Source: Bacillus ndiopicus
GTDB taxonomy: Bacteria > Bacillota > Bacilli > Bacillales_A > Planococcaceae
Length of the DNA stretch: 64,000 nucleotides
Assembly: GCF_000612805.1 (NCBI RefSeq)
Contig: NZ_HG964408.1
Location: forward strand, 208,231 to 272,230
Direction: 5' to 3'
A model generated the notes under the pieces. It ran no database searches. It was not told where the DNA came from and worked only from the letters and a program-made list of their open reading frames with translations. This document shows, one piece after another, positions 1 through 8,422 of the stretch (the first letter of the stretch is position 1; each line of letters begins with the position of its first letter). Position numbers and translations under genes: made by a program.

Positions 1-1
1 T

Positions 2-286
2 CAGCTAAATAAAGTGGAAAATATCGTCGAGGTGTTCCATGGCAATTTACTGGACACAGTTAAAGAGCCAGCAGATGTTGTTGTTGCGAATATTTTAGCA
101 GAAATAATTATGAGCTTTACGGATGACGCTTTTTCAATTGTAAAGCCTGGTGGCGTTTACGTGACATCTGGTATTATTGGAGCAAAAAAGGACGATGTCA
201 AAGCAGCGCTTGAAGCGTCGGGCTTCCAAATCGAAGAAGTATTAATGATGGAAGATTGGGTAGCGATTATTTCCCGCAGACCATAA
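2..286 (+). CDS. prmA: Ribosomal protein L11 methyltransferase, C-terminal part (partial at window edge)
   Basis: The reading frame is already open at base 2 and ends at 286, so only the last 94 residues are in the window. They form the end of a class I SAM-dependent methyltransferase domain, with the segment VVVANILAEII (the motif IV region that replaces NPPY in PrmA) and a late strand-helix unit reading VKPGGVYVTSGII. PrmA trimethylates ribosomal protein L11 in the cytosol. It is followed 67 bases later by rsmE, the usual prmA-rsmE-mtaB order in Bacillales. Identification rests on the fold remnants plus this neighbourhood. Confidence 0.9.
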   Translation, partial: QLNKVENIVEVFHGNLLDTVKEPADVVVANILAEIIMSFTDDAFSIVKPGGVYVTSGIIGAKKDDVKAALEASGFQIEEVLMMEDWVAIISRRP

Positions 287-293
287 AAAGCTT

Positions 294-330
294 GAAAACC
301 AGCAGCTTGCATATGTAGCTGTTGGTTTTC
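294..330 (+). terminator. Hairpin between prmA and rsmE
   Basis: Arms 294-307 and 317-330 can pair over 14 bp with one G-U pair and a 9-nt loop. It is followed only by TCTTC, with no real T-run, so it is more likely a weak terminator or attenuator than a full stop, and rsmE may still be read from the prmA promoter. Confidence 0.5.
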
Positions 331-353
331 TCTTCATATTAAGGAGCGATAAC

Positions 354-1097
354 ATGCAACGATACTTTGTAAATGAACAATTTGATGAAAATGAGCAGCT
401 AGAAATCGTCGGGGAAATTGCTAAGCATATAAGTAAAGTAATGCGTATGCAAATAGGGGACGAAATTATTGTTGTGACAAACGATAAAGCGTTTATTAGT
501 GAAATTATAGAAATAGAAGCAGCCGTAGTCGTTCGAAACACAGGCCGTGAAATTCCATCGCCTGAAATGCCAATAAAGGTTGATATTGCATGTGGCTTAC
601 CTAAAGGAGATAAGCTTGAGCTTATTGCACAAAAGGCCACAGAGCTAGGTATGCATTCATTGATTCCATTCGCTGCAGAGCGTTCTATCGTGAAGTGGGA
701 TGATAAAAAAGGTGAGAAAAAGACTGAGCGCCTTCAAAAAATTGCGCAGGAGGCAGCAGAACAATCACATCGTACATATGTCCCGCAAATTTGCCAGCCT
801 ATTTCATTTAAAGAGTTGCTTAAGCTAATTTCTAAGTATGATGCTGTTTTCATAGCAGATGAAGAAGATGCAAAGCAATTACAACGCACAAAGTTTGCGG
901 ATAAGCTGAAAAAAGTGTATGATAATAAATCGGAATCAATATTATGTATTTTTGGTCCGGAAGGTGGCATATCACGTCAAGAATCTGCTAGTTTACTACA
1001 AGCAGGTGCTGAAACGATGTCACTTGGTCCTAGAATTTTACGTGCAGAAACTGCGCCTTTATACGCACTTTCTGCAATTTCATATGAATTTGAATAA
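354..1097 (+). CDS. rsmE: 16S rRNA (uracil1498-N3)-methyltransferase RsmE
   Basis: A 247-residue SPOUT-class methyltransferase that methylates N3 of U1498 in 16S rRNA. The amino-terminal PUA-like part (about residues 1-70) is followed by the knotted domain, whose signatures are visible: IACGLPKGDKLELI near 80-95, FGPEGGIS near 200, and LGPRILRAETA near 225, which together form the SAM pocket. Length matches the family. The start ATG at 354 follows AAGGAGCGATAAC. It lies between prmA and mtaB, and all three read the same way, suggesting co-transcription. Confidence 0.95.
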   Translation: MQRYFVNEQFDENEQLEIVGEIAKHISKVMRMQIGDEIIVVTNDKAFISEIIEIEAAVVVRNTGREIPSPEMPIKVDIACGLPKGDKLELIAQKATELGMHSLIPFAAERSIVKWDDKKGEKKTERLQKIAQEAAEQSHRTYVPQICQPISFKELLKLISKYDAVFIADEEDAKQLQRTKFADKLKKVYDNKSESILCIFGPEGGISRQESASLLQAGAETMSLGPRILRAETAPLYALSAISYEFE

Positions 1098-1117
1098 GAG
1101 AAAGAGGTGTCGAAGCC

Positions 1118-2452
1118 TTGAAAAAAGTAGCCTTCCAGACTTTGGGATGTAAAGTCAATCACTACGAGACCGAGGCCATTTGGCAATTATTTAAAGAGCA
1201 AGAATATGACCGCATCGATTTTGAACAACAGGCAGATGTATATGTAATTAACACATGTACTGTAACGAATACAGGTGATAAAAAATCGCGCCAAGTTATT
1301 CGCCGTGCTATACGTCGTAATCCTGATGCAGTTATTTGTGTAACGGGCTGTTATGCTCAAACATCACCAGCAGAAATTATGGCGATTCCTGGTGTTGATA
1401 TCGTTGTCGGTACACAAGACCGCCACAAAATGCTTGGGTTAATTGAACAATATCGTGAAGAGCGTGAGCCGATTAACGCAGTGCGCAATATTATGAAAAA
1501 TCGTGTGTATGAAGAATTAGATGTTCCAGCATTTACAGACCGCACACGCGCCTCGTTAAAAATTCAAGAGGGCTGTAATAACTTCTGTACGTTCTGTATT
1601 ATTCCATGGGCGCGTGGCTTAATGCGCTCACGTGATCCACATGAAGTTATTCGCCAAGCGCAGCAATTAGTTGATGCGGGCTATTTGGAAATCGTCTTAA
1701 CAGGTATCCATACTGGTGGTTATGGACAAGACTTTAAAGATTACAATTTAGCACAACTATTGCGCGATTTAGAGTCACAAGTAAAAGGCTTAAAGCGTCT
1801 ACGTATTTCTTCTATTGAAGCATCGCAATTAACAGATGAGGTAATCGAGGTGTTACGTAATTCAAATATTGTCGTAAATCATCTTCATATCCCGATTCAA
1901 TCGGGCTCAGATACTGTCTTAAAGCGTATGCGTCGTAAGTATACGATGGAATTTTTCGCGGAGCGTATTACAAAATTAGCAGAAGCATTACCAAATTTAG
2001 CAGTAACATCTGACGTTATCGTGGGCTTCCCAGGTGAAACAGAGGAAGAGTTTATGGAAACGTACAATTTTATTCGCGACCATAAGTTTTCTGAGCTACA
2101 CGTATTCCCGTACTCTAAACGTACAGGCACTCCAGCAGCACGCATGGAGGATCAAGTAGATGAAGAAATTAAAAATGAGCGTGTTCACCGTTTAATTCAA
2201 TTAAACGATCAACTGGCAAAAGAATATGCATCACGTTTCGAAGATGAAGTGATGGAGATTATTCCAGAAGAGCGCTTCAAAGAAACAAACAATGAAAATT
2301 TATATGTCGGTTACACAGACAATTATTTAAAAGTTGTTTTTGAAGGTACGGAAGATATGATAGGAAAGCTTGTTAAAGTAAAAATTACAAAAGCGGGCTA
2401 CCCATACAACGAAGGGCAATTTGTCCGCGTGTTAGAAGAACAAATGCAATAA
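1118..2452 (+). CDS. mtaB: tRNA (t6A37) methylthiotransferase MtaB (radical SAM)
   Basis: A 444-residue methylthiotransferase that converts t6A37 of tRNA to ms2t6A. Domain order is UPF0004 (residues 1-110, with cluster cysteines in QTLGCKVN, INTCTVTN and VTGCYAQ), radical SAM core (GCNNFCTFCIIPWARG near 147-162, giving CxxxCxxC) and a carboxyl-terminal TRAM domain from about 375. The TTG start at 1118 has GAGGTG about 8 bases upstream and gives the expected start MKKVAFQTLGC. It follows rsmE by 20 bases, so the two are probably one operon, ending at the terminator at 2458-2490. Confidence 0.95.
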   Translation: MKKVAFQTLGCKVNHYETEAIWQLFKEQEYDRIDFEQQADVYVINTCTVTNTGDKKSRQVIRRAIRRNPDAVICVTGCYAQTSPAEIMAIPGVDIVVGTQDRHKMLGLIEQYREEREPINAVRNIMKNRVYEELDVPAFTDRTRASLKIQEGCNNFCTFCIIPWARGLMRSRDPHEVIRQAQQLVDAGYLEIVLTGIHTGGYGQDFKDYNLAQLLRDLESQVKGLKRLRISSIEASQLTDEVIEVLRNSNIVVNHLHIPIQSGSDTVLKRMRRKYTMEFFAERITKLAEALPNLAVTSDVIVGFPGETEEEFMETYNFIRDHKFSELHVFPYSKRTGTPAARMEDQVDEEIKNERVHRLIQLNDQLAKEYASRFEDEVMEIIPEERFKETNNENLYVGYTDNYLKVVFEGTEDMIGKLVKVKITKAGYPYNEGQFVRVLEEQMQ

Positions 2453-2457
2453 TCAGG

Positions 2458-2490
2458 AGCACGGCCTACATCATGTAGGACGTGCTTTTT
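2458..2490 (+). terminator. Intrinsic terminator after mtaB
   Basis: AGCACG pairs with CGTGCT and the inner CCTACAT pairs with ATGTAGG, with one unpaired base on each side and a single C in the loop. A run of five T follows. Confidence 0.9.
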
Positions 2491-2506
2491 GTGTGCTGAT
2501 AGTATG

Positions 2507-2696
2507 TAAAGAAAGCCGCTGATATAATTAAAAAGTTGCTGATATATCCCAAAAGTCGCCGATAAAACCAAGAAATTCGCTGATATATTTCGAAAGTCGC
2601 CGATAAAATCAAGAAAGCCGCTGATATATTTCGAAAGTCGCCGATAAAACCAAAAAAGCCGCTGATATATTCCGTAATCAGCCCTAAATATACGCA
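2507..2696. repeat. Cluster of about nine phased 20-21-nt imperfect repeats (family A)
   Basis: The whole spacer between the mtaB terminator and the uvrA-like gene is built of units of about 20-21 bases. Two unit types alternate, with cores CGCTGATATAT and CGCCGATAAAA, joined by A-rich spacers such as TCGAAAGT and CAAGAAAG. Two successive two-unit blocks (around 2570-2650) are nearly identical. No ribosome binding site precedes the frames that run through it, so I read it as non-coding. Similar clusters with other cores occur at 35512-35594, 40466-40572 and 63915-64000. Confidence 0.8.
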
Positions 2697-2781
2697 GGTT
2701 TTTTTCTTGCATGTCGCGGCTTGCCTTCTTCTCGAACATACGCTAAAGTTAGAAAGCATCAAATTTAAAGGAGGAACTTCC

Positions 2782-5037
2782 ATGGAGCAAACGTATATTG
2801 AAATTGTCAATGCACGAGAAAACAATTTGAAAAATGTGAGCCTACAAATTCCGAAAGGGAAAATTACTGTTTTTACAGGGGTTTCTGGTTCAGGGAAATC
2901 ATCAATTGTCTTTGATACAATTGCCCAAGAGGCTGGTCGTCAATTGAATGAAACTTATAGTAGCTTTGTGCGAACATTTTTACCGAGATATCGTCGACCA
3001 GAAGCGGATGCGATTCATAATTTATCGACAGCAATTGTTGTGGATCAAAAGCGCTTTGGCGGTAATGCACGTTCGACATTAGGTACGGCTACAGATATTA
3101 ATTCGCTGTTGAGATTGTTATTTTCACGCTTTGCTACGCCAAGTATCGGCTATGGAAATGCTTATTCCTTTAATGATCCGAGCGGAATGTGTTTGCAATG
3201 TGAAGGCATTGGAAAAATTATTACTTTGAATATCGATACAACATTAGATAAAGAAAAATCGTTAAATGAAGGAGCTATTTTGCTGCCAGGCTTTGGACCA
3301 GGAACGTGGCAATGGAAGGCATATGCTGAATCGGGCTTTTTTGATAATGATAAAAAAATTAAAGATTATACAAAAGAAGAATTACACCAATTAATGTATG
3401 CGGAGCCGCAAAAAGTTGTCGTGACGTATCAAAACAGCGAAATGAATGCGACATATGAAGGTATTGCTGTGAAATTTATGCGTCAAAATGTCAAGACAGA
3501 CAAGGATACGACAAAAGCGGCTGCAAGTAAGCTAGAGCAATTTACGACGATGCGTAGCTGCCCTACTTGTGATGGTAAGCGCTATAACGAAAAAGTGCTT
3601 TCTTCAAAAATTTTAGGTTGCTCCATTTATGATATGACCGCGATGCAGCTAGATGAGTTAACGGCTACTTTGCAAGAAATTGAAGAGCCCTTAGCGAAAG
3701 AATTAGTAGAGGGTATTACAGAAAGATTGCAAAGTTTATGTGATATTGGTCTTGGCTATATGACGCTAACGCGAGAAATGCCGACTCTATCAGGCGGTGA
3801 GTCACAGCGTGTCAAAATGGTTAAATATTTATCCAGCAACTTAACTGGTTTAATTTATATATTTGATGAACCGAGCACAGGTTTGCATCCTCATGATGTT
3901 TATCGTTTAAATGATTTGCTTGTTAAATTGCGAGATAAAGGCAATACAGTTTTAGTAGTAGAGCATGACCCTGACGTGATTCAAATTGCCGACCATGTTA
4001 TTGATGTTGGTCCTGCCGCTGGTTCGCATGGTGGGCAAATTATGTTCAGTGGCAGCTATGAGGAACTTTTAAAATCCGAAACATTAACGGGACAGTATTT
4101 AAAAACGAAAGCAACAATAAAGGCAGACCCACGTCCAGTATCAGAGTTTTTAGAAAGCGAAAAAAGCACATTACACAATTTAAAAAATGTCAGCTTGCGC
4201 GTGCCGATAGGTGTATTAACTGCTGTGACAGGGGTAGCTGGTTCAGGAAAAAGTACGCTAGTGCATGAAGTATTTGCTAAAAAGTATCCTGAAGCTATCC
4301 GCATTGATCAAAGCCCTGTACATGCTAATAGTCGCTCCAATCCAGTTACTTACACAGGTGTTATGAATTCAATTCGTAAAGCCTTTTCGGATGCAACAGG
4401 CGCTGAGGCAGGTTTATTTAGCTATAATTCAACAGGTGGCTGCGAAAGCTGTGGTGGTACAGGAACGCTTGAATTAAATTTATCGTTTATGGATAAAGCT
4501 GAAGTAATTTGCTCCGAATGTAATGGTACTCGCTACAAGCAAGAAGTACTGCAATATACGTATAAAGACAAAAATATTGTTGATGTAATGGATATGACAG
4601 TGGCAGAAGCAGTGGAATTTTTCGAGGCCAAAGATATTAAGCGTAAATTAACAAGTTTAAATACAGTTGGTTTATCTTATTTAACTTTGGGACAACCATT
4701 AAACACGTTATCTGGTGGGGAATGTCAACGCTTGAAGCTGGCAAAGGAAATGTCTACAAAGGGCAATCTATACATTTTAGATGAGCCAACAACAGGCTTA
4801 CATATGTCAGATGTAGCAACGATTTTAGATATTATGAACAAACTTGTAGACAAAGGCAATACAGTGATTGTTATTGAACATAATTTGGATGTCATTCGCC
4901 AAAGCGACTGGATAATTGATATAGGTCCAGAAGGTGGAATCGGGGGTGGAGAAATTTTATACGAAGGGCCACCAGAAGGTATTGCAAATTGCGAACGTTC
5001 AATTACGGCAAAGCATTTAACTGAAGAGATTAAATAA
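2782..5037 (+). CDS. UvrA-like ABC-type ATPase, short paralogue (UvrA2 type)
   Basis: A 751-residue double ABC ATPase of the UvrA family. It has two Walker A motifs (GVSGSGKSS near 34 and GVAGSGKST near 489), two signature motifs (LSGGESQRV near 336 and LSGGECQRL near 650), two Walker B regions (IFDEPSTGLHP, ILDEPTTGLHM) and paired CxxC zinc sites (CLQCEG, CPTCDG, CESCGG, CSECNG). Full UvrA is about 940-950 residues. Here the first signature comes about 150 residues early, so the UvrB-binding or insertion domain is probably missing. Such paralogues are linked to drug or antibiotic tolerance rather than UvrB-dependent repair; the role here is inferred. ATG 2782 follows AAAGGAGGAACTTCC. It stands alone between two terminators. 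Confidence 0.85.
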   Translation: MEQTYIEIVNARENNLKNVSLQIPKGKITVFTGVSGSGKSSIVFDTIAQEAGRQLNETYSSFVRTFLPRYRRPEADAIHNLSTAIVVDQKRFGGNARSTLGTATDINSLLRLLFSRFATPSIGYGNAYSFNDPSGMCLQCEGIGKIITLNIDTTLDKEKSLNEGAILLPGFGPGTWQWKAYAESGFFDNDKKIKDYTKEELHQLMYAEPQKVVVTYQNSEMNATYEGIAVKFMRQNVKTDKDTTKAAASKLEQFTTMRSCPTCDGKRYNEKVLSSKILGCSIYDMTAMQLDELTATLQEIEEPLAKELVEGITERLQSLCDIGLGYMTLTREMPTLSGGESQRVKMVKYLSSNLTGLIYIFDEPSTGLHPHDVYRLNDLLVKLRDKGNTVLVVEHDPDVIQIADHVIDVGPAAGSHGGQIMFSGSYEELLKSETLTGQYLKTKATIKADPRPVSEFLESEKSTLHNLKNVSLRVPIGVLTAVTGVAGSGKSTLVHEVFAKKYPEAIRIDQSPVHANSRSNPVTYTGVMNSIRKAFSDATGAEAGLFSYNSTGGCESCGGTGTLELNLSFMDKAEVICSECNGTRYKQEVLQYTYKDKNIVDVMDMTVAEAVEFFEAKDIKRKLTSLNTVGLSYLTLGQPLNTLSGGECQRLKLAKEMSTKGNLYILDEPTTGLHMSDVATILDIMNKLVDKGNTVIVIEHNLDVIRQSDWIIDIGPEGGIGGGEILYEGPPEGIANCERSITAKHLTEEIK

Positions 5038-5043
5038 AGATAG

Positions 5044-5073
5044 AAAAGTGAGGAAGAAATCCTCACTTTTTTA
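5044..5073 (+). terminator. Intrinsic terminator after the uvrA-like gene
   Basis: An 11-bp perfect stem (AAAAGTGAGGA with TCCTCACTTTT) with loop AGAAA, followed by T residues. Confidence 0.9.
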
Positions 5074-5097
5074 TATAAAATTGCTCTTTTATGTGCA

Positions 5098-5123
5098 AAC
5101 TATGATATAGTTGTACGTACAAC
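5098..5123. promoter_or_regulatory. Overlapping palindromes upstream of deoC, candidate operator
   Basis: GTTGTACGTACAAC (5110-5123) is a perfect 14-bp palindrome. It overlaps a second inverted repeat, AACTAT-GAT-ATAGTT (5098-5112). Both lie just upstream of the deoC ribosome binding site (5133-5138), a fitting place for a repressor site. The sequence does not resemble the B. subtilis DeoR operator as I know it, so the regulator is unknown. Confidence 0.45.
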
Positions 5124-5144
5124 ATATATTTTAAAGGAGCTATC

Positions 5145-5816
5145 ATGATGACTCAAAATTATGCAAAAATGATTGACCATACTTTATTAAAGGCAGATGC
5201 TACGCGTGAGCAAATTGCAACGATTTGTGCAGAAGCAAAGCAATATGATTTTGCTTCAGTTTGTGTAAATCCAACATGGGTTAAGTATAGTGCAGAGCTT
5301 TTAGCAGGAACGGATGTAAAAGTATGTACAGTAATTGGCTTTCCATTAGGTGCAACAACTTCAGCAGTAAAAGCTTTTGAAACGAAGGATGCAATTGCCA
5401 ACGGTGCTGGTGAAATTGATATGGTGATTAATATTGGTGCACTGAAAAATGGCGAATATGAGCTTGTGCGCGATGATATTAAAGCGGTTGTAGAGGCTGC
5501 GAACGGCACGCTTGTTAAAGTGATTATTGAAACATGCCTACTAACAGACGAAGAGAAAGTGAAAGCTTGCCAATTGTCTGTTGAAGCAGGTGCGGATTTT
5601 GTAAAAACATCAACAGGCTTTAGCACAGGTGGCGCAACGGCTGAAGATATCGCATTAATGCGCAAAACGGTTGGACCAGATTTAGGTGTAAAAGCTTCTG
5701 GAGGCGTTCGTAGCTTAGAAGATATGAAACAAATGATTGAGTACGGAGCAACTCGTATTGGGGCGAGTTCTGGTGTAGCAATTATGAATGGCTTATCTTC
5801 TAATTCTAATTACTAA
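5145..5816 (+). CDS. deoC: Deoxyribose-phosphate aldolase
   Basis: A 223-residue class I aldolase that splits 2-deoxyribose 5-phosphate into glyceraldehyde 3-phosphate and acetaldehyde in deoxynucleoside breakdown. The Schiff-base lysine is in FVKTSTGF near residue 150, the second active-site lysine is in VKASGGVR near 180, and [11 protein letters not shown] near 60 is typical. Length matches the family. ATG 5145 follows AAAGGAGCTATC; a second ATG comes directly after. It is monocistronic here, between terminated neighbours, with a palindrome upstream. Its product acetaldehyde is also the EutBC product encoded nearby, but no link is shown. Confidence 0.95.
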   Translation: MMTQNYAKMIDHTLLKADATREQIATICAEAKQYDFASVCVNPTWVKYSAELLAGTDVKVCTVIGFPLGATTSAVKAFETKDAIANGAGEIDMVINIGALKNGEYELVRDDIKAVVEAANGTLVKVIIETCLLTDEEKVKACQLSVEAGADFVKTSTGFSTGGATAEDIALMRKTVGPDLGVKASGGVRSLEDMKQMIEYGATRIGASSGVAIMNGLSSNSNY

Positions 5817-5831
5817 ATATAATAGTTTTTG

Positions 5832-5860
5832 TTGACTGGCTGCTAATGTTGCGTTATAAT
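5832..5860 (+). promoter_or_regulatory. Sigma-A-type promoter of rpsU
   Basis: TTGACT (5832-5837) and TATAAT (5855-5860) are separated by 17 bases, a near-perfect sigma-A promoter. The leader that follows contains ACACC and GGTGT arms (about 5870-5892) that can form a small hairpin before the Shine-Dalgarno sequence. Confidence 0.8.
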
Positions 5861-5926
5861 TTTTTAGTACACACCGATTAAATATTGGTGTTGTATTGAC
5901 GTGTGTTCGGAGGGAGGGAAAGAGAG

Positions 5927-6100
5927 ATGTCAAAAACTGTCGTTCGAAAAAACGAATCGCTTGAAGATGCTCTTCGCCGCTTCAAACGTACTGTATCAAA
6001 AAGTGGTACAATTCAAGAAGTTAGAAAGCGCGAGTTCTACGAAAAACCTAGCGTAAAACGTAAAAAGAAATCAGAAGCTGCACGTAAACGTAAGTGGTAA
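5927..6100 (+). CDS. rpsU: 30S ribosomal protein S21
   Basis: A 57-residue basic protein of the small ribosomal subunit. It starts [20 protein letters not shown] and ends in the Lys/Arg-rich tail usual for S21. ATG 5927 is preceded by GGAGGGAGGGAAAGAGAG. An upstream in-frame ATG at 5903 would place the initiation region inside the Shine-Dalgarno sequence and is rejected. In many Bacillales rpsU is followed by yqeY; here a terminator and then the eut locus follow. Confidence 0.97.
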   Translation: MSKTVVRKNESLEDALRRFKRTVSKSGTIQEVRKREFYEKPSVKRKKKSEAARKRKW

Positions 6101-6168
6101 TTTTTTTCCTAAAATCCCTACGTTCAAAACACGCAATTTTATGATTCACTGAGCAGACAACAATGATA

Positions 6169-6214
6169 CGCCCCAATTTTTACATTGTAAAAATTGGGGC
6201 GTTTTGCCTTTTTT
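6169..6214 (+). terminator. Intrinsic terminator after rpsU
   Basis: A perfect 15-bp stem (6169-6183 with 6187-6201) starting CGCCCC and ending GGGGCG, with a 3-nt loop, followed by TTTTGCCTTTTTT. Confidence 0.95.
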
Positions 6215-6345
6215 GAGCCTAAAATCACGCTTTTATGTAAAAAAACGTCTACTATATCAAGATAAAAAAATATATTTTATAGTTGTTTAATTCTATAATA
6301 TTCTTGAAAATACATAATTTTTGTTCGGGAAAAATTAAATTATTA

Positions 6346-6375
6346 TTGAAAAATGTATAGTATTATGGTTATAAT
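6346..6375 (+). promoter_or_regulatory. Candidate sigma-A promoter of eutWV
   Basis: TTGAAA (6346-6351) and TATAAT (6370-6375) are 18 bases apart in the 328-base AT-rich spacer between rpsU and eutW. The remainder of that spacer (6215-6345) shows no gene, and I see no cobalamin riboswitch signature in it. Confidence 0.6.
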
Positions 6376-6428
6376 AATGACAAAAATTCAGCACAATTTT
6401 GTGTATTTTGTAACAGGGGGTTTTTGGC

Positions 6429-7853
6429 CTGTCAAAACTAGAAAAGCTTTGCAGAAAATATACAAACCTACCAAAGGCAGATATTGCAAAGCTCCAGCAA
6501 ATAGAAACTACACTGGCATATTATGCTGAATTGGCAGAATGCTATATGTTTATTGATTGTATGGTTGAGAAACAATCTCATGCTATCGTAGTAGCAGAAG
6601 CATTTCCTAAAAAACAAAATAATTTATATGAGCAATCCGTAATTGGCAAAATTGTTTTTGAAAGCTTCGAACCAGCCGTATTTTCTGCTTTTAGAAAAGG
6701 GAAAAAGGCGTCTGTTTCAAGAGCAATTACACAGGAAGGGATTACGGTAGAGCAAAACGTTATACCTATTTTTAATGATAATGAGCAAGTGATTGCAGTA
6801 TTGATTAAGGAAAAGCGGATGGAAGCGAAAGAGCAGAACAATGAAGTGGTTCAACAAATGCCATTTGCATTGATTGAGCATATTGTAAAGCCTGATTTCC
6901 AACCAGTTCCTGTCGTTTCTGATTTGCTAGTAGAGTCTATTATTTTAACGAATCATGAAAATAAAGTGATTTATACAAACCCTGCTGGTTATCGTTTTAT
7001 ATCAGAATTATCAGGGCGTGATTCTTTTGACAATATTGCATTAAATGAGGTTTTCCCATTTTTACAGGAAGTCTATGATAAAGACGACGATGTCTTTTTC
7101 TTAGAAATTACGATTGATGGGAAATCATTTATAGTTAAAAAAATTCCGATTCGCAATCAAAGTGAAAAGGTGACATTGCTTATCATTCACGATTTAACAG
7201 AGCTTAAATTGAAAGAAAATGAGCTACTGATGAAAACCTTCGCTATTCGAGAAATTCATCATCGTGTGAAAAACAATTTGCAAACGGTAACAAGCTTACT
7301 TCGTCTGCAAATGCGAAATGCTATATCAGCTTCGCACACGGCAGCCTTTCAAGAAGCATTAAATCGAATCTATAGCATTTCCTCGGTATATGAGCTTATA
7401 CTAGAAAATGAGGATAACGCAGAAGAAAAGGTAGATGTTATCGCACTAGCAAAAAAAATTGGTGACAAAATGATTGATACAGCAAATACAGCTAATGTTC
7501 AATTAAAGGTTCATCATAATAATTTACAGCTGTTTTGTCATTCTAAAAAAGCAGTATCGCTTGCACTCATTATTTGTGAATTATTGCAGAACGCATTGAA
7601 ATATGCTTTTATAGGTCGTCAAGAAGGTTTAATTAATATTCAATTTTACCAAAATGATTCGGTCATTTCGCTCCATATTTCCGACAACGGCGTTGGAATG
7701 CATGAAGCGAAGCCATCATTAGGTATGGAGATTGTTACGCGGCTAGTTGAATACGACCTAGCGGGTACTTTTACGATTATCCCTAGCGATAGAGGTACAC
7801 ATACTCAAGTTCAGTTCCCTGTATGTGAGGAGGTATTTGTTCTAAATGACTAG
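6429..7853 (+). CDS. eutW: Ethanolamine-responsive sensor histidine kinase EutW, apparent CTG start
   Basis: Sensor kinase of the EutVW system. The reading frame is open back to a stop at 6411-6413, and the residues upstream of the first conventional start (TTG 6531) match the family: LSKLEKLCRKYTNLPKADI is typical of the H_kinase_N sensor domain. The only suitable in-frame codon is CTG 6429, which sits 8 bases after AGGGGG (6415-6420). This gives 474 residues. The sensor domain (1-140) is followed by a PAS-like region (about 165-255), a HisKA_2 box EIHHRVKNNLQTV near 275 with the phosphorylated His, and a HATPase with NALKYAF and DNGVGM. It has no membrane segment, so it is cytosolic. The 3' end overlaps eutV by 8 bases. 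Confidence 0.9.
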   Translation: MSKLEKLCRKYTNLPKADIAKLQQIETTLAYYAELAECYMFIDCMVEKQSHAIVVAEAFPKKQNNLYEQSVIGKIVFESFEPAVFSAFRKGKKASVSRAITQEGITVEQNVIPIFNDNEQVIAVLIKEKRMEAKEQNNEVVQQMPFALIEHIVKPDFQPVPVVSDLLVESIILTNHENKVIYTNPAGYRFISELSGRDSFDNIALNEVFPFLQEVYDKDDDVFFLEITIDGKSFIVKKIPIRNQSEKVTLLIIHDLTELKLKENELLMKTFAIREIHHRVKNNLQTVTSLLRLQMRNAISASHTAAFQEALNRIYSISSVYELILENEDNAEEKVDVIALAKKIGDKMIDTANTANVQLKVHHNNLQLFCHSKKAVSLALIICELLQNALKYAFIGRQEGLINIQFYQNDSVISLHISDNGVGMHEAKPSLGMEIVTRLVEYDLAGTFTIIPSDRGTHTQVQFPVCEEVFVLND

Positions 7854-8421
7854 GAAAGTAATGATTGTTGAAGATGAATCGCTTATTGCAATTGATTTGC
7901 AGTTTATTTTAGAAGATAATGGCTACGAAGTTGTAGCGCATGCTAAAAATGGAGAAACCGCTATTGAATTAGCATATCTCCATAAGCCGCAGTTAATATT
8001 AATGGATATTAAAATGCCTAAACTAGACGGTTTAAAAGCTAGTAAAATTATTGAGCAGCAGTTTGGTATACCTATTCTTTTTATCTCGGCTTATAGCGAA
8101 AAAGAGTTGTTATCATACATGAAGCAGGATAATGTACTTGGCTATGTAATGAAGCCTTTCTCAGAGAAAAATGTACTACCAGCGTTGGAAGTCGCTTTTC
8201 ATCAAATTGAGAAATTTGACCGTTTAAATGGCAAACTGCAACAAGTCCAAAATCAAATGGAAAAACGTAAAGTCATTGAGCGAGCAAAGGGGTTGCTCAT
8301 GCAGCTAGAAAATATTAGCGAAGAAGAGGCTTACAAAAAAATTAGAGATGAGAGCATGCGGACGCAGCAGGAAATGGTGCATATCGCACAGCAAATTATC
8401 GGGTACCCAACAAGTAAATAG
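7846..8421 (+). CDS. eutV: Response regulator EutV with ANTAR RNA-binding domain
   Basis: A 191-residue antiterminator. The receiver domain (1-120) has the acidic pair in VEDES, the phosphorylated Asp in LILMDIKMP near 54, and Lys in VMKPFSEK near 104. A coiled coil (about 122-140) leads to the ANTAR domain (140-188) with the typical RKVIERAKGLLM and EEAYKKIRDESM. Phosphorylated EutV binds hairpins in nascent RNA and prevents terminator formation. It overlaps eutW by 8 bases, so the pair is translationally coupled. The expected target lies directly downstream (8423-8470). Confidence 0.95.
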   Translation: MTRKVMIVEDESLIAIDLQFILEDNGYEVVAHAKNGETAIELAYLHKPQLILMDIKMPKLDGLKASKIIEQQFGIPILFISAYSEKELLSYMKQDNVLGYVMKPFSEKNVLPALEVAFHQIEKFDRLNGKLQQVQNQMEKRKVIERAKGLLMQLENISEEEAYKKIRDESMRTQQEMVHIAQQIIGYPTSK

Positions 8422-8422
8422 C

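Noticed and set aside
2398..2825. Two minus-strand frames through the family A repeats, translating to repeated YISGF- and FIGDF-like peptides
   Set aside because: The repetition is a by-product of the 20-21-nt DNA units; there is no ribosome binding site and the two frames give equally repetitive peptides.
6215..6428. Cobalamin riboswitch upstream of eutW
   Set aside because: Expected because EutBC needs B12, but no B12-box-like sequence or multi-stem layout is visible; only a promoter and AT-rich sequence.
8360..8422. First (P1) ANTAR hairpin upstream of the one at 8423-8438
   Set aside because: I scanned for stems with a six-base loop having A at 1 and G at 4 and found none with at least four pairs.
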